A stretch of 64,000 nt of DNA, taken from the NCBI RefSeq assembly GCF_933775445.1, contig NC_065872.1:6820001-6884000 (forward strand), read 5' to 3'. The notes beneath the pieces were generated by a model. It saw nothing but the letters and a program-made list of their open reading frames with translations, searched no databases and was not told the origin of the DNA. The position numbers and the translations under genes were made by a program. This stretch comes from Argentina anserina. Taxonomy: Eukaryota; Streptophyta; Magnoliopsida; Rosales; Rosaceae. This document shows positions 36,880 through 51,179 of the stretch, piece after piece; position 1 is the stretch's first letter; the number at the start of each line of letters is the position of its first letter.

Positions 36880-39800
36880 TTATAAAAAAAAGGGAATAAA
36901 GTTAAAATAGCCATTACATTTCCATTCGAAAATCTAATAAGGTTAAGACACATAAAGATAAAATAGTAATTCTTCCCGAACATTTATCATTGTGTCGCAT
37001 ATCTAGGTTGCATAGTGCACAATCGTTGCCTCGGTAAAAACATTGTTAAACAAAATAAAAACTTTTTCGGTGAAAAACAAAAGTTTAATAGAAGGGAAAA
37101 AGAGCACAACACACCGTCTACATTTGATAGCATCATGTGAGATAGACTCCCCCTGAAGTCTACGAAACAACTACCTCTGATTAGGGCCGTAATCATGGAG
37201 TACAAAGAACAACGTATACAATGTTCATTACATGCTTCTCAAAAGTAGTTTTTAGATTAATGATTAATCATTAATCTAACCACACATCCTTAAATCATAT
37301 ATGTTATACTTAGCCAAACTTAGATCTTAGGAAACAAGATTGCATAACAACTCAAAACAAGAGTTTACAATAAAAATCAGATTCCCGGGTAGAATGACAT
37401 TCACACACTTAGACGGCCATAACTTCTTCGTCATAATAAGTATCAGCGAACCGTAAAATGTTGTGGAAAGTAAACACCTGTGGATTTCTAATGATATAAA
37501 GTTTACAACCTGATCTGACCGGATCAGTTCACAGTGCTCTGTCGAAGTTGACTAACTTGCAAATTTCCGGACAGAACTGTCATACTTTGCTAAAATGGCC
37601 ATAACTCACAATAGCTATGAACAAATGGTTTGTGTCCCTGGAAAGTAGACACATGGACCTTTCCAATGGTACCACCCCACCATATTTCATTGAGTGAGAT
37701 GTCATGTAGGTCACTTTGAAGTTGACATATGAAACTGGACTGATTCTGATTTGTCACATTAATTGTGTCTTTTACAATGGAATGGGGAAATAGACCAATG
37801 AATGACTGATTTTGGTCTGAGATGGAACTGTACGCATCCTCTACGGTGCCACTGTCGACTGCTACACCAAGACATATGTGAATGTTGCTGGAGCTGCTGG
37901 CGGTGTTGGTGTGGATATGATTTATGTTGGTTCACTAAGTGTAGAACTAAACTCATGTCAAAGGAGCAATGCAAGTCCAATGACGAGACATAGGCGCATG
38001 GTTAATCACATCATAATGAAAGCAATACTACAATAGTGTCCCAACAACATTAACATATATGAATCTATAGCTGAGTGAAAATCTTCATTATCTTAACTTA
38101 GACGAAATAGAGAGTCCAAAATTGGTTTTCATATGAACATGTATGGGTATGAGTTCTTGCAACTGATTGTACTACGTTCTCTCGAACGTCGCAATCTGAC
38201 TGCATAAGCTTTCCGTGGTCTGGAGGCATTTAATCAAGCAATTAAGGTCATTTGGACACTTTCATATATGTGTCAAGATCCCTATACAGATATGTTATGA
38301 CCATATTATATGCTGCAAATCAGTTTTCATGGACACTACTACTAATCAAGTAGCGGAAATCAATTATATTTATTACGAGAGAATATAACTTATCGTAGTC
38401 AATACTAGGATAATGAGACAATCTTTGCGTCATTAGTCTTGCAAATATCGCATGACTTCATCATTCTCATTACACTTATGAACAATGACTAACATAACAA
38501 GTCTAGTTCAACGTGTATTGATTCTTTCCACTTCGGTCAAGTTGTTCATCGTTGATACTTTACAACAAAATAAGAGCATAAGCGAATACATCATCAATTA
38601 TGAGAGATCAATCCATTAACATACGCGCGCTTATACGGTCAATTTGAGATATTTCTTTTGTTCTCTAACATCAACAAAAAAAGTCTGTAGCGTCCCACAT
38701 AAAATTATTTGATCGACATGTTCAGAGAATATCTCTTGATGATGTGTGGAATACTTGTACCTACGCACCTTACTTCCGTCTGGTTTTTTATTCCAGAGAA
38801 TAATGGTCTCCCCCTCATATAGGTAGGAGCCAAGACTGAAGCTATAACCATTACTAGTCCATCTTTGCATTTGCCGCCCTTTTTTTGTGATGCAATACCA
38901 CGAGTGCCGACAACACCACAACGTCGGCTTCCTTCCCCCTGTCAGGGATGGTGCCAATGGTGCTAGGACCAGGTCATATGAAATTCTCTCATATTATGAG
39001 AGTTCTAATCTTACCGGCACATTACAGCATTTATGTGCGATCTCGTCACTTTCACAATTTCGATAAAGTCATTGAGCATCGAATCTTTGACTTTCTAGAG
39101 GTCGATAATGCGTTGCACTTTTACTCACTTTAAGTAGTGCGAGATTTTAATGAGACAAAGTGTTACACCACATCAATTCCTGACGTTAAAACTAGAATAA
39201 GAACATTATATATCTCACCTTAAGGACGGGAAGTATGTCTTATCAAGGTGACCGTCTGTGGATATATCACATGATAGAGATCCACGGTTATAGATTGGAA
39301 ATAACGGACAAGTGTTGGTGATTCATAACCAACCAAAATACTTAAGCGTTTCAAGTAAACCCATTGAGATTACTACAATAAAGGCACATAAACAACTTAA
39401 CCAAATATGAGTTAGTGGAAAGAACATTGGGATCGTATCCAGTAACCATCTGGTACGCACTAAACGCTTGGTAATTTGTGGGTCTGAAACGAATAAGTGT
39501 CGTTGCATGCAACATTTACATATCCACATGCAAAGACCGGTATGTTAGTACCTATGAGCTCTGCTTGATCGTATTATGAATGAACATGAGGAATTATATG
39601 TTCAACGACGATCTCAGTAGACATGCAAAACGAAATCATCAAAAGTTTTGGAGGTGAACTCTCCAACGATATCCAATCGAAAAACGTACAAGGGATGCAA
39701 GGGTGGTGAACCCTTAGTTTGATGAACTAAGCTAAAACCTTAGCAAATGCAGCATTCCTTGTGGAAAGCAAAGCGACGTGTGACCAATGCGTCGTTGCAT

Positions 39801-41900
39801 CAACTAATACCATAAAATACTTAGAAGGTCTACATTCTTGGTTGAATAAGTTCACAAATGACATCTTAAATACGTCATAAGAATGAAATATGATCAATTG
39901 GAGTCATCACATGACAAGATTGACAATAATAGTCATCAATTAAGCATGTTTTGTCAGGAGGCCGTATACGGGGGCCCGCGGAGCAGCTTCAGGGGCTGCT
40001 GCGGGGGCAGGCAGCATGGTTGCGTACAACCAATTTTTGAATTTCCAACAAAGACATTCCTCTTCATTTTCAACATAAGTATTCAAATACATTATTGGCA
40101 TGTATGACCTTTAAAACTTAGCAAACCACGAAGGTATAAAACACAATCTCCGCACGAGATCCGTAAAACAACTACTTGCATCGTAAGACACTATGGGTGG
40201 TTACACAATTAGCAAGAGACTTGACTTTTCCAGGAGACTTCACCATAATAAAATTAAGAGAGTCAACGTCATAACGTTTCTAGACAATAAGCGTCGTAGG
40301 ATATTACAAGAACGGGGATCGAAACAAAAGGACAATCTCATCAAGTGTATCACATGGAAATATGACTTCATTCTTCAACTTAAGAGTTGGAAAAAAATGG
40401 TATTTGAGCAGTTTGATACCAAACAATTAGGGTGGGAAAAAATATCCAATTGGTGTGGGTGGTCACCAATAATAAAATCGTTTGAGCTATGAAATGACTT
40501 GGAGAAAACCAGAAAACTATGTCCAAATAACTCAAAACCGAATGAAATTTTGGTGGGAAAACGCTTCAACAAAGAATTTTGGAAATATGCCAGAAAAAAA
40601 AACAAAAAAAGGCAAAAAATTGCCGAAAAACTCGATGGAAAACCGGTGGTGTCAGTGACCGGAAAATCGGCGGCCGCCGGCCGAAATCTGGCCAGTAAGA
40701 GGCTGGACTTCATATCCGATTGGAAGCACATGTAGGAATCGGGAAGTGGTGCCAGAACGTCGGAAATAGGCTCGGAAGACCGCCAAAACGGCCAAAAACG
40801 TGCCGAAAACGCCAGAGATCATAACGATGTCAAATTTTGATTTTCCGATGTTCGTTTTCCAAATGTTAAGGGTCAAATTCACAATGTAGTACTATTGGGA
40901 TCCCATATAACCCAAAAGCGGCCAATTTAAGAACCACAACGAGTTGTAAATGTTGACCATTCATCCTAGATTCAAGGCAAATAAAATTCTCACGAGATCA
41001 TCTTGTAAACAAGGAAGATGAGAAATTTTATTGAATATGTCAATCTTTAATACAACACAAACAAGTTTCCAATTCCAATAGACGACTTAAGCTAAAGTCA
41101 AGTAAGAAACATGGTAATACCAATGGCATACTTGAAAAATAGTAAGCAGAAGACATAGTCAAAATAGATTGACTAATCAAAAGTGCGTAGCAACAAAATC
41201 TTGCATATCGGATCGGGCGGAGCCTTAGCATGAGGCTCAAAATCTGCTAACTTGAAAATGAAAGAATGTTACATTTCCATTTCAAATGTTCCCTCAATAT
41301 AAAGATATAAATGCCAAAAAATGGCTTGTGTTTCTTGGATGTGGAGCATGCATCAAGGTTAACTCTGGTAAAATAACGTCGTAGACGGTTATTGAATCAC
41401 TTTAAATATGTCCCATATAATTTGCTATTTTTTGGAATCTTTTGTCAGTAAACAGTGCTACTTCAGAGTAGTGAATTTCAACTCAAATAAATGAGTATGT
41501 AGACCTTGAGATTATCGTTTATAGATATGAGTTTAAGAAAACTCAAACATTAAAATAACAGTCGCGATGACGACGCATATACAAGAAACGAGGGTTGTAT
41601 AAGTTTCGAATATTCGAAACTATTCATATATATAACCGAAATTAGAAGGGTTGTGATGTATATGGTCACAAATTAATCGATGCATATCGACGATTCTCAT
41701 GATCGCACCCAAAACAACGGTGTACTCAGACAACCGCATGAAAAAATCGATTTATTTCCATTAAATAATAACGTGACTCCCCCAGAACCGTCACACGAAA
41801 AACGTCGACTAAGAAATGAATCATATCCCTCTTTGGTCTCATCGACATTATAAGAAAGACCAGAAAATGACAGAAAGAAGGCTAATAGTGCCCGATAATT

Positions 41901-41935
<35 letters not shown>

Positions 41936-43130
41936 TTAAAAGCAAGAACTTTAAGAAAAACATATTTGTTGGTCTACCAAATAGACTGCATTAAAATGAG
42001 ATAATGTTCAAATATCTTCATGAAGAAGAGTTGCTTGATGAATTCTTTTTCGATTTTCGTCCCATGACATAAAAATATTTTGAGGATACGATCGAAATCG
42101 CATGTAGATGATAAAAGTATTGTCCGTCTCGGCATGAATGTCATCACCATTGTACGATGAGTGATCACTTTTCCTATGCAAGCACGTGAAACATAATTAG
42201 AAAACTAAAACGTGCAAATAAATGATTAAATAAATAGGAAAATGAAAAAAGAGAAAAGGAGAAGAGCCAAGATGAATGTTGGGCTCGGAAGCCTGAGGCC
42301 CAAAAGGCTGCTGGGCTGGGTTGGGTCTGGGGACCGTCGACACGGGTCGGATTCTGCAAATCCGGGTTGTCGGTTCACATCGAGGATGGTTAGGAGCGCG
42401 GCGACGACCGTGGTTGGCGAATCAGCAATGTCAACGAGTCTAGAATGATGTCGGGACTAGGAAGCGGCAAAGCTAGGCGCGCTTAGCCTGAATTGGGTCC
42501 TCGTTGGTTTGCTTGATGGCGGCGACATATCTGGGTTGATCTGGGTTGGTGCGTCGCCGAGGCTTGGCTAGACGGCAAGTCAGACTCGTGAAGAACCGCA
42601 ACACTGATTCGTGAGGGAGGAGGCCTCCCTGGGTCGCTGGACGGCGAAGTTAAACTTCGTCGAGTACTCAGTTGGGAGAAGCAGATGTCGGCGGCGCAGG
42701 GTTGACCAACAGAGGTCGATGGAGGATGGGGTGCCCAAAGTAAATTCCTTGGTGCCCACAGTAACTTCAATTTTTGAAATTTTGTTTTTTATTCTTTTCT
42801 GACAACAATTTGTCGGGTTTTCTCTATTTTTCCGATGATGCTAAGAAAAGGAGGTTGCCGGAAAAAGAAAATCAGGGCTAAGGTTGAATTGTTTTTGTGG
42901 CCTCGTCGCTCTGACACTTTAGAACAAAGTGCATGATAACGTAGTGTATGATGAATAACTGTGTCTTTATTGAATGATACGGAGATCTATATATAGACAT
43001 TACATAATCACAATCATGTATGATTAAAAGTTCTAATCTATTATAGAGATGCGAATCTATCTCTAATAGAAAACCTAATAAGGCTAAAACACACAAGAGT
43101 ATAATAGTAATTCTCCCAAAATAAGACTAA
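36880..43130 (-). mobile_element. Highly decayed Ty1-copia retrotransposon
   Basis: On the minus strand, 39360-39222 reads LKRLSILVGYESPTLVRY followed by FQSITVDLYHVIYPQTV, the region after the integrase core of copia polyproteins. The sequence just before it is recognisable but broken by stops. Two related flanks bracket the region: cctaataaggctaaaacaca with ataatagtaattctccc near 43075-43115, and ctaataaggttaagacacat with aaatagtaattcttccc near 36933-36977. They read as remnants of the two LTRs. The high-coordinate copy also holds tatatataga (about 42990) and, on the minus strand, an aataaa signal. Order and strand agree: 5' LTR at the right, gag region near 40-42 kb, pol near 39 kb. Many stops and frameshifts make it inactive. 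Limits are approximate. Confidence 0.65.
41909..41935. repeat. TG microsatellite
   Basis: A (TG) run of about 13 units follows a short TA run, inside the decayed copia element. Confidence 0.9.
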
Positions 43131-45830
43131 AATAATATATGTGTACTCAAAGTGACTCGCAAGCACACAATAGCGGTGGACTAGAGATAACCCCCAATCC
43201 ACAATAACCAAAGCTAATAATCATAAAGTAAATAAACAGATTAAAAGGCCCAACAACAAACTGGCCCAAGCCCAGAGATCAAACTTGCAATGACGCATCG
43301 CCACCATCTTGTCGGAGCAACCCTTGCCGCCCTAATACCCATTGAGATCGTTGACCATCACTCCGTCCCATCATCATCACCCTCACGCCAGTAATAGAGG
43401 TCATTGCATTTAATTCCCTCCATGACCAGATCGCCTCAATCGCACCCAAAAACAAACCAAAAGGCTCTAATCTGCTATGAGCACCACCAAGCCCAATCGT
43501 CATGAACCCCCAAAGAAAGGAACTCATTGCCCGCCGATCGAGATCCAAAGCTTGGAATGAGTGCCCCTAACACAGTCTCTCCCGCCGATCTACCTCGACA
43601 TCTTCACCTGGCGATCTAGATAACACATCCACCACTACAGTCTTCTCTCTGACACCTACGTACGCAACTACACTAGTACCGAATTGCTTCCGACCAATGT
43701 TTTCTTTGGCCCGTTTGACGACGCCGTCACGAAGGCAAGCCGCCGAACGAAAGATTTTTCTGTAGAGGCGGTTAGGGTTTCTCTCTCGTTTTTAGTTTAA
43801 CAATATAATAAACAATTTGGGTGTAGAATGAAAGAAAAAATGAGTGTTTTTAATGGTAAGTTTGTTGTGCCGGTAAATTATATATGCATTATACTGTTTG
43901 AGTATATGCAATACTGCAGCCTTTTATAACAATACATGTAAAACTAGTTTTGATTTGGACGACTGCAAATATGATCGCCTCAAATTGAAGAGATAGATAT
44001 GTCAGCGACTACAACGATATCAAGTACAATCACGTAAATCTACTATGAGTTTAGAATATGCGTAAATAAAAACTGCAACGCCTTAGGAGAGCTAGCTTAC
44101 AGCAAGAGTATCATTGAAATCTTTGAACATGACTGCATATTTGATTCCATCCATAAATCGACATAAGTTTTGAGAATTCAAGAGAATGTCACGGTCCCTC
44201 TCTTTCCGTATTCTTCACCTAATTCATCAATGTTGTAACACAATCACATTGTTTTTTTATGCATGACATGAGCACGTCACTTAATGAATAATGGGTTGGA
44301 CTTTCTATCACAAATTTATGACCTAATATGACACGTAGGCTAAAACTCAGAGGAATATTTAAGATATCTCTTGAACCTGATTGGAATCAAATACAATTGT
44401 ACACTAATTAACGTGCACTTAATCTAAACCGTGTGCATATTAATCCAAACCGTTTCAATGCAATGCCTAAGCTATTCCAATGCACTTAACATAAAATATA
44501 TATATTTGGGTACATTAGTTCCTTATGACAGTTGATAAACTTTTCTAAGGAACGAGCTAGACATCCGAACAACTGAGAATTAATTCACTGCACGATCCTC
44601 CGATCCATTAGTTTTGTACATGAACTAGAAAGTTAAATATCTACTTGACATGTTGTTGCATGTATAGAATTTTCTATTGTTTTGGGGGTGGAATCATCGA
44701 AAATATTATAGCTAGCAATATAATACGGATCAAATTGCATTGGAGTCGAATCAGTGATCAGAGAAATATAGGGACGAAGAGCTATTGTCCAAAAATAGAC
44801 GTATTTAAGAGTATTTTAGGACTATATAAAGTAATCTTACGTATTGGTCGAGAACAACTACATCAGTCATCAGTCATCACAGAGTTGAATTTTCGATGAT
44901 GATTATTGGACTTAGTGGAGGGTATCCAGGCAATTCTTTCAGGAATCAAATGATTTAGGGCAAATTTGTTTTGTGCTCGAAACACTGTTGCTGGCTTACT
45001 GCATTTTTTTCCCCTTTCATTATAGAATTGTGACATCTGTTTTGCGCCTACTTCATGGAGTCAGGACTCGCAAACCTTTTGATTTATTAAAAATAGTTTC
45101 ATACAAGAATCTTTTGTGTTCTTATCAATCTAAACATAGAAACAAAACAAAAACAGTCTGAGAAACGTAGTTCATGTGAATCCCCCATACTATGATAATG
45201 CATGTGGTTATCATCACGTTCTTGCCGAATAATTTACCTTATTTTTACGAGATTATGATTTTACCGAAATTGAAAAATTTGAAGAGAATTAACTAAATGC
45301 ATGTATACCTTATATATCGCTCGACAGTTGACACAATGGAGCATTAACGATATGAATCATACGAACTTATACTGATATTCAAGCACAAATTGGACAAACT
45401 TAGTTTAAATTTTTATCTGTAAATTCATAAAAATTAATACACTATATATTTTCTCCGGTTTAATAAAAAGAAAAAAAAAACAAATTGATACCTCTAAAGC
45501 CCTAACGTAAAGAGTCTGATAGTCTGAGCTAGTCAAATCCGACACAAAGCGACCAGCACTACAACATCCGCAATAACATTAGATTATCTTAAACACAATG
45601 AATACACAATGTTGGTTAATGAAGAAGCTGCGACCACTCAATTTACCTAATCATTTTGGTTGGCTAAAATTATGACACTAGCATAATTATTCAAATGTAT
45701 TTTTTCGAAAGAGGTAATTAGCCATTCAAAGGAAGCCAAAATTATACATGCACCACAGGCACATGACAAATCGAAAATGTAATTGCCAATTGTCCACAAC
45801 CCCATCATCCTCCCCAACCCAAAATCCTAT
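43131..45830. other. Intergenic, no intact gene
   Basis: The block 43250-43800 is more GC-rich (cgccgatc, cccgccgat motifs) and may be an old repeat. From 43800 to 45830 the sequence is AT-rich with no coding signature. The end adjoining GGPPS should hold its upstream regulatory DNA. Confidence 0.4.
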
Positions 45831-45878
45831 CCTCCTCCTCCTCCCCCTCTCTCTCCCTCTCTCTCTCTCTCTCTCTCG
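45831..45878. repeat. CT-rich microsatellite upstream of GGPPS
   Basis: A run of cctcctcct turns into ccctctctc and (CT)n, about 240-285 bp before the start codon. Such pyrimidine tracts are frequent in plant core promoters and leaders. Confidence 0.85.
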
Positions 45879-45998
45879 CTTTATTGCTATTCCCACCTCC
45901 CTCTCTCTCCTCCCTCTCGTTCTCTCTCTACATTTTCTATACCTGTAATGTAATCACCACATTCCCTCTGAATATTTTGCCCAGACTCACACGCACCT

Positions 45999-46006
45999 CT
46001 ATATAT
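45999..46006 (+). promoter_or_regulatory. Probable TATA box of GGPPS
   Basis: The motif ctatatat lies about 110 bp before the start codon, in CT-rich surroundings. It predicts transcription from about 46030 and a leader of about 85 bases. Confidence 0.55.
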
Positions 46007-46096
46007 CCAACCCCCTCTCACTCTTTGTCACACTTTACTCTCCCTCATAATCTCAAAACCTTAAACTCTTCGACCAAAGAGTGTCACAAAAGCTAA

Positions 46097-47209
<1,113 letters not shown>

Positions 47210-48331
47210 GGAGTTGGGGATCTTCTTGTTGTAATTTTTGAATTGGTTTGTTTCATAGAATTTACTCAATTTAGTCTCTCAAATAGGTGGGAAGTAGCTG
47301 GGAGATATACACATTTTTAGTTTTCAAATCTGTGTCGAAATCATTGTTCAATGTCGATTTAGTCTTCGTTATTTTAGTGCTTTACCTATTGCGTTCTACA
47401 ATGGTATGATGACTGAGAAATTTGTGGATAGGTGTAAAAATGCAGAAGTACAAGTTGGTTGTTTCTGTCGAAGTAGAGGTTGGGTTGTTTCTGTCGAAGT
47501 TGATGGGTGGTTCATCTATGAACATATCGAACCTGTTGAGAAAGAGTGATGGAGGTGATCAAAAATCAGGACATGGGATTTGAATCAGGGAAGCTAAATT
47601 AATGAAGGAAATTCGATGTTACCTCCATACATATGTTAATTGTAGTATTGTGCATCCATGGACCATGGGAATTGGCTGAGCAAATTCATTACTTTGTTTT
47701 CTCACATTATGGCATGGTCATAGTAAATTCATGAGTCGCATTTTTCTGGGTGGTGTCTTCTTTTCAGTTCTAAACTCATTCCCTGTTCTCCCAAAATCTG
47801 GGTGTTCTTCGTTTAAGTGTAACCAAACTGTATACTTATTAGGATATGAAAGCCCCTTCCGCTTGTGTAGGAAACAAGGTAAGAATGGAATGCCTAATCA
47901 ATTAGAAAGGAGCTGAAATTTGCAAGTAATCAGGTTCTTATTGGAGAATGTACATTCTTATATTAAGATGATTATTCCGGGTCTGTTTGTTTCTTTTCTC
48001 CTCTGTTAACGTACCGTAGAATATCCAAATTCATCATTAGAAAATTTCAATCTAAGTTTCATTTCAATAAATCAGGAAGAATTTCATCCCAAACACCAAT
48101 CTTGACCCTATGGAATTTTTGTTTTGGTTTCAGTACTGAAAACAGAATCTCAAACTTGTGCTCACTCTGAATCTTGAGGTCTCAGCTTTCGATCAGCTAA
48201 TGTAGCATACTGCTACTACAACTTAGATATGGGCTTCTTAAATCTCCAGGGTTCCTTCTAGTCCCTATGTATGGTGTCCAACTGGTTCAATTGGTTCAAT
48301 TGGTTCAAAGTTTTTTTGGTAAACTGATAAT
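47210..48331. other. 3' flank of GGPPS and intergenic DNA
   Basis: The first 200-300 bases are probably the 3' untranslated region. A short duplication, gttgtttctgtcgaagt, occurs twice near 47458-47502. No gene is visible. Confidence 0.4.
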
Positions 48332-49106
48332 GTTCATATGGAGAGATTTTAAACACACACCATAAATCTCTTAATACACATTCATACTTAATACACCACC
48401 TATTTCAATTCTCATTCTAACATTTTTACTAAATACACCACATAAAAAACCTAAAATACACTTGAATTAAGAAATCACAAAATACGTTACTATTTGGACA
48501 TACAAGACTACTTTTTACTATGATAATATATAAATTAACATCGTATAGATGTTCATATCGATTCTTGTTTGTTTTTACGAATCATTATAAATTACAATTG
48601 TTTTTTTTTTCAAATTCTTTAACCATAAAAATGATAAACAACATGAAGAATATATATAAATACATATATTTATATATATAAGAGAAATTGATGAATTGAA
48701 TGTTTGAAGAAGATGAACATTTCTTTGTTAAGAATGTATGAAGATGAAATTTAATGAAGGATGAAAAATCATAATTTTTTTCATGAATTACCTTGTTTGG
48801 GACTCTAAAAATAGAAATGATATTTTTTTCGGTGAAAATTAAGGAATGAATTGATTGTTTGAATCTCCCACTTAATTTTCCATCAAAATATATACGAATT
48901 TAAATTTCCCTGTAAATTTTCTTATTTTAATTATTTCTAAAAATAAATTCTTAGTTTTGATAAATTAATTTGTTTTAAATTTTCTGAATTATTACATGTA
49001 CCTATTTTGGTCATTCAACATACATGCAAAATGTTATTTGAATTATTAAATGATAGGGGTGTGTATCAAGAATTTATGGGTGTGTATTTAAAACTTCTAG
49101 TTCATA
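48332..49106. mobile_element. Non-coding element with ~50-bp imperfect terminal inverted repeats
   Basis: The left end, agagattttaaacacac followed by accataaatctc, pairs with the complement of the right end, atttatgggtgtgtattt then aaaacttct. The similarity runs for about 50 bp. A 7-bp repeat, gttcata, lies outside both ends (48332-48338 and 49100-49106) and is a likely target duplication. The interior is very AT-rich and non-coding. It is a non-autonomous DNA transposon of MITE type; length and duplication size do not settle the superfamily. Confidence 0.65.
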
Positions 49107-49499
49107 AAACACTAAAAAAAGGCAAAAAATCCAAAAAAAAAGGTCATAACTATGAATTTGAACCTACGACCTCGATTTTGCAATATATCATGCAAGGCAT
49201 CTGCTAGCTAGGGCGGGAGCCCATGCATATATTTTCAGCTAATTGTTTTTTACTATATTAGTGCTATATATTTTGATTTTTATATATTTAAAAAAAAATT
49301 AAGTTTTTATTATGTATTTACACTACATGATGGTCTTTTCTTCTTAAGTTATAAAACATTATCACGTTGTTGAACCAAAAAAGACTCATAATATGAGAAA
49401 AACCCTAGTAGCCGCTCTCCTTATTAGGATTTTGTAAACCCTAAATATATTTAATCTATTCCTTCAAGTCTACAATCTCACAAGTATCTCTCCCTTGCC

Positions 49500-50862
49500 A
49501 ACCATCATTTTTTGTTTTCCTTCGTTCACCATGACAAGTCTTGGGGAGGTGACCTCAATTTTGCCCAATCTATGGCGCTCGCTAGCGGGGATGTCATTAA
49601 TGTGTCTTTCATGGGTCCTGGAGGATCCTCCGCTTGAAACCAATACCTTTCTTTTAGCCAAAACCCTCACTACTAAAAAGGTGGAGATCATGGATATGCA
49701 GGGCAAGTTTCGTGAAATCTAGAAGCTTCGTAGCGGTTATAGGGTTCAGAAATGAGGCCCTCCGTTCTATGTGTTCAAGTTCGATCTTGCAAAAGATCGG
49801 AACATTGTTTTATGGGGAGGACTATGGTATTATCAAAATGCTCCCATGCTTATTGAGGAGTATGATGGACTGCGATCTCTAACATCCATACCAATGAACA
49901 AGTTGTACTTCTGGGTTCAACTGCAGGGTATCCCGCCGGTGTTGGAGAAAGAGAAGCATATCAAAAATGTTGATTCGGTGACGGGATCATATGTGCAGCT
50001 TGATGATGACAGTTTCACCTTTTCAGCAAAAGGTTAGGGTTTCTCGGGGCCTTAACAAACTTTTTTTTTTCAAAAGAAGACGTTGAGAATTACTGCTGAG
50101 GTGATTGCGGAGATTGTTTTTGAGTTTGAATACCTTCATGGGGTTTGTCCGCATTCTGATCTCATATTTCATGAGGGAGGTTATTGCTTTAAGCTAGGGA
50201 AAATTGGCCCTAACCCTAGTGTTGAGACATCTGTGGCGGTGACATCCAGATTTGCGCCTCCTCTGCCAAAGCTACAACAACTCAGTGCCCCTAGTGGGAC
50301 ATTAATGTTCATGGAGTAGACATCACTCAATCTCTGCCTTCGGTGGCTCGGAATTTATTTGCTCCCAAGCCAACGATTTGGCGCCTAGAGGGAGGGGAAT
50401 CCTCCAAAGGCCCAAAGCTATTGTGGTTGCATGGCCACAAATTGAGCCGCCTTTGATTTATTTGAAGAGGGCAAGGCCGGTTGACACCTCTGCATCTCCT
50501 AAGAAGCCGAAGGTGTTGTCCTTTAACAACAAAGCTCACAATTCTCCAAAAGGAGTGAAGACGTCGGGGGTGAAGCTCACAGCTAAAGATTTCGGTTTGA
50601 GGGAAAGTACTAGTGGTTCGCCTAGGCAAATGATGAAACAAAGAAACAGAAAGGTTGGCCCTATGGATCCAAGAAGAAACCAAAGGAAATGAAGTTGGAG
50701 GTTTCAGTGGAAAAGGGTCCAAGCATCTAGGCTGCAAGTCATGATCCTGACCCTAGTATGAAGGGCAAGGAAAATGTTTAAATTGGTTTTGTTGCCTATT
50801 GCTATGCTTGTATTAGTCATAGAATATGCGATTTTTGTTTTGAGTTTATTACCAAAAAAAGT
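49500..50862 (+). pseudogene. LINE ORF1-like (DUF4283) relic with A-tail
   Basis: Consecutive frames carry a DUF4283-type nucleic-acid-binding domain: FYVFKFDLAKDRNIVLWGG, then LWYYQNAPMLIEEYDG, then MNKLYFWVQLQGIPP. After a frame change comes FEYLHGVCPHSDLIFHEGGY, the zinc-knuckle region with several Cys/His missing. In-frame stops at about 49720 and 49755 and frameshifts near 50035 and 50320 disable it. The C-terminal part is basic and Pro-rich (KPKVLSFNNK). The segment ends in ttattaccaaaaaaa near 50862, the usual 3' tail of plant L1-type LINEs. No endonuclease or reverse-transcriptase region (ORF2) lies between ORF1 and the tail, so the copy is internally deleted or came from a gene-like ORF1 transcript. 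Confidence 0.65.
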
Positions 50863-51179
50863 TCTCTACCGCATCTTAGCTTGGAGTTTCGACTCAATGG
50901 GTGATTAATGTAAGATGCAGTCAAGTCACTAAGAATCGAGTGTGATGCTCAAATGTGTGTTAATTGAAATCTCTGAAAGAATAACTTAACGATTGTATGA
51001 AAGATTTTAGAAGCTTGCGTGCATAGGTACAACAAAAAATTTCATATAGTAACAGTAAATGTGCAGAATAATTAATATGATTGAAAAGATGAACCAATTT
51101 GTAGCGAAATAAGTGAATTTTACTGTAAAGAGGACGTACGTACTAGAGGGATTTTTTCCCCCTGCATTGCTCATTGCCC
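50863..51179. other. Short intergenic spacer
   Basis: AT-rich, without coding or repeat signals. It probably includes the 3' flank of the minus-strand F-box-associated gene. Confidence 0.4.
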
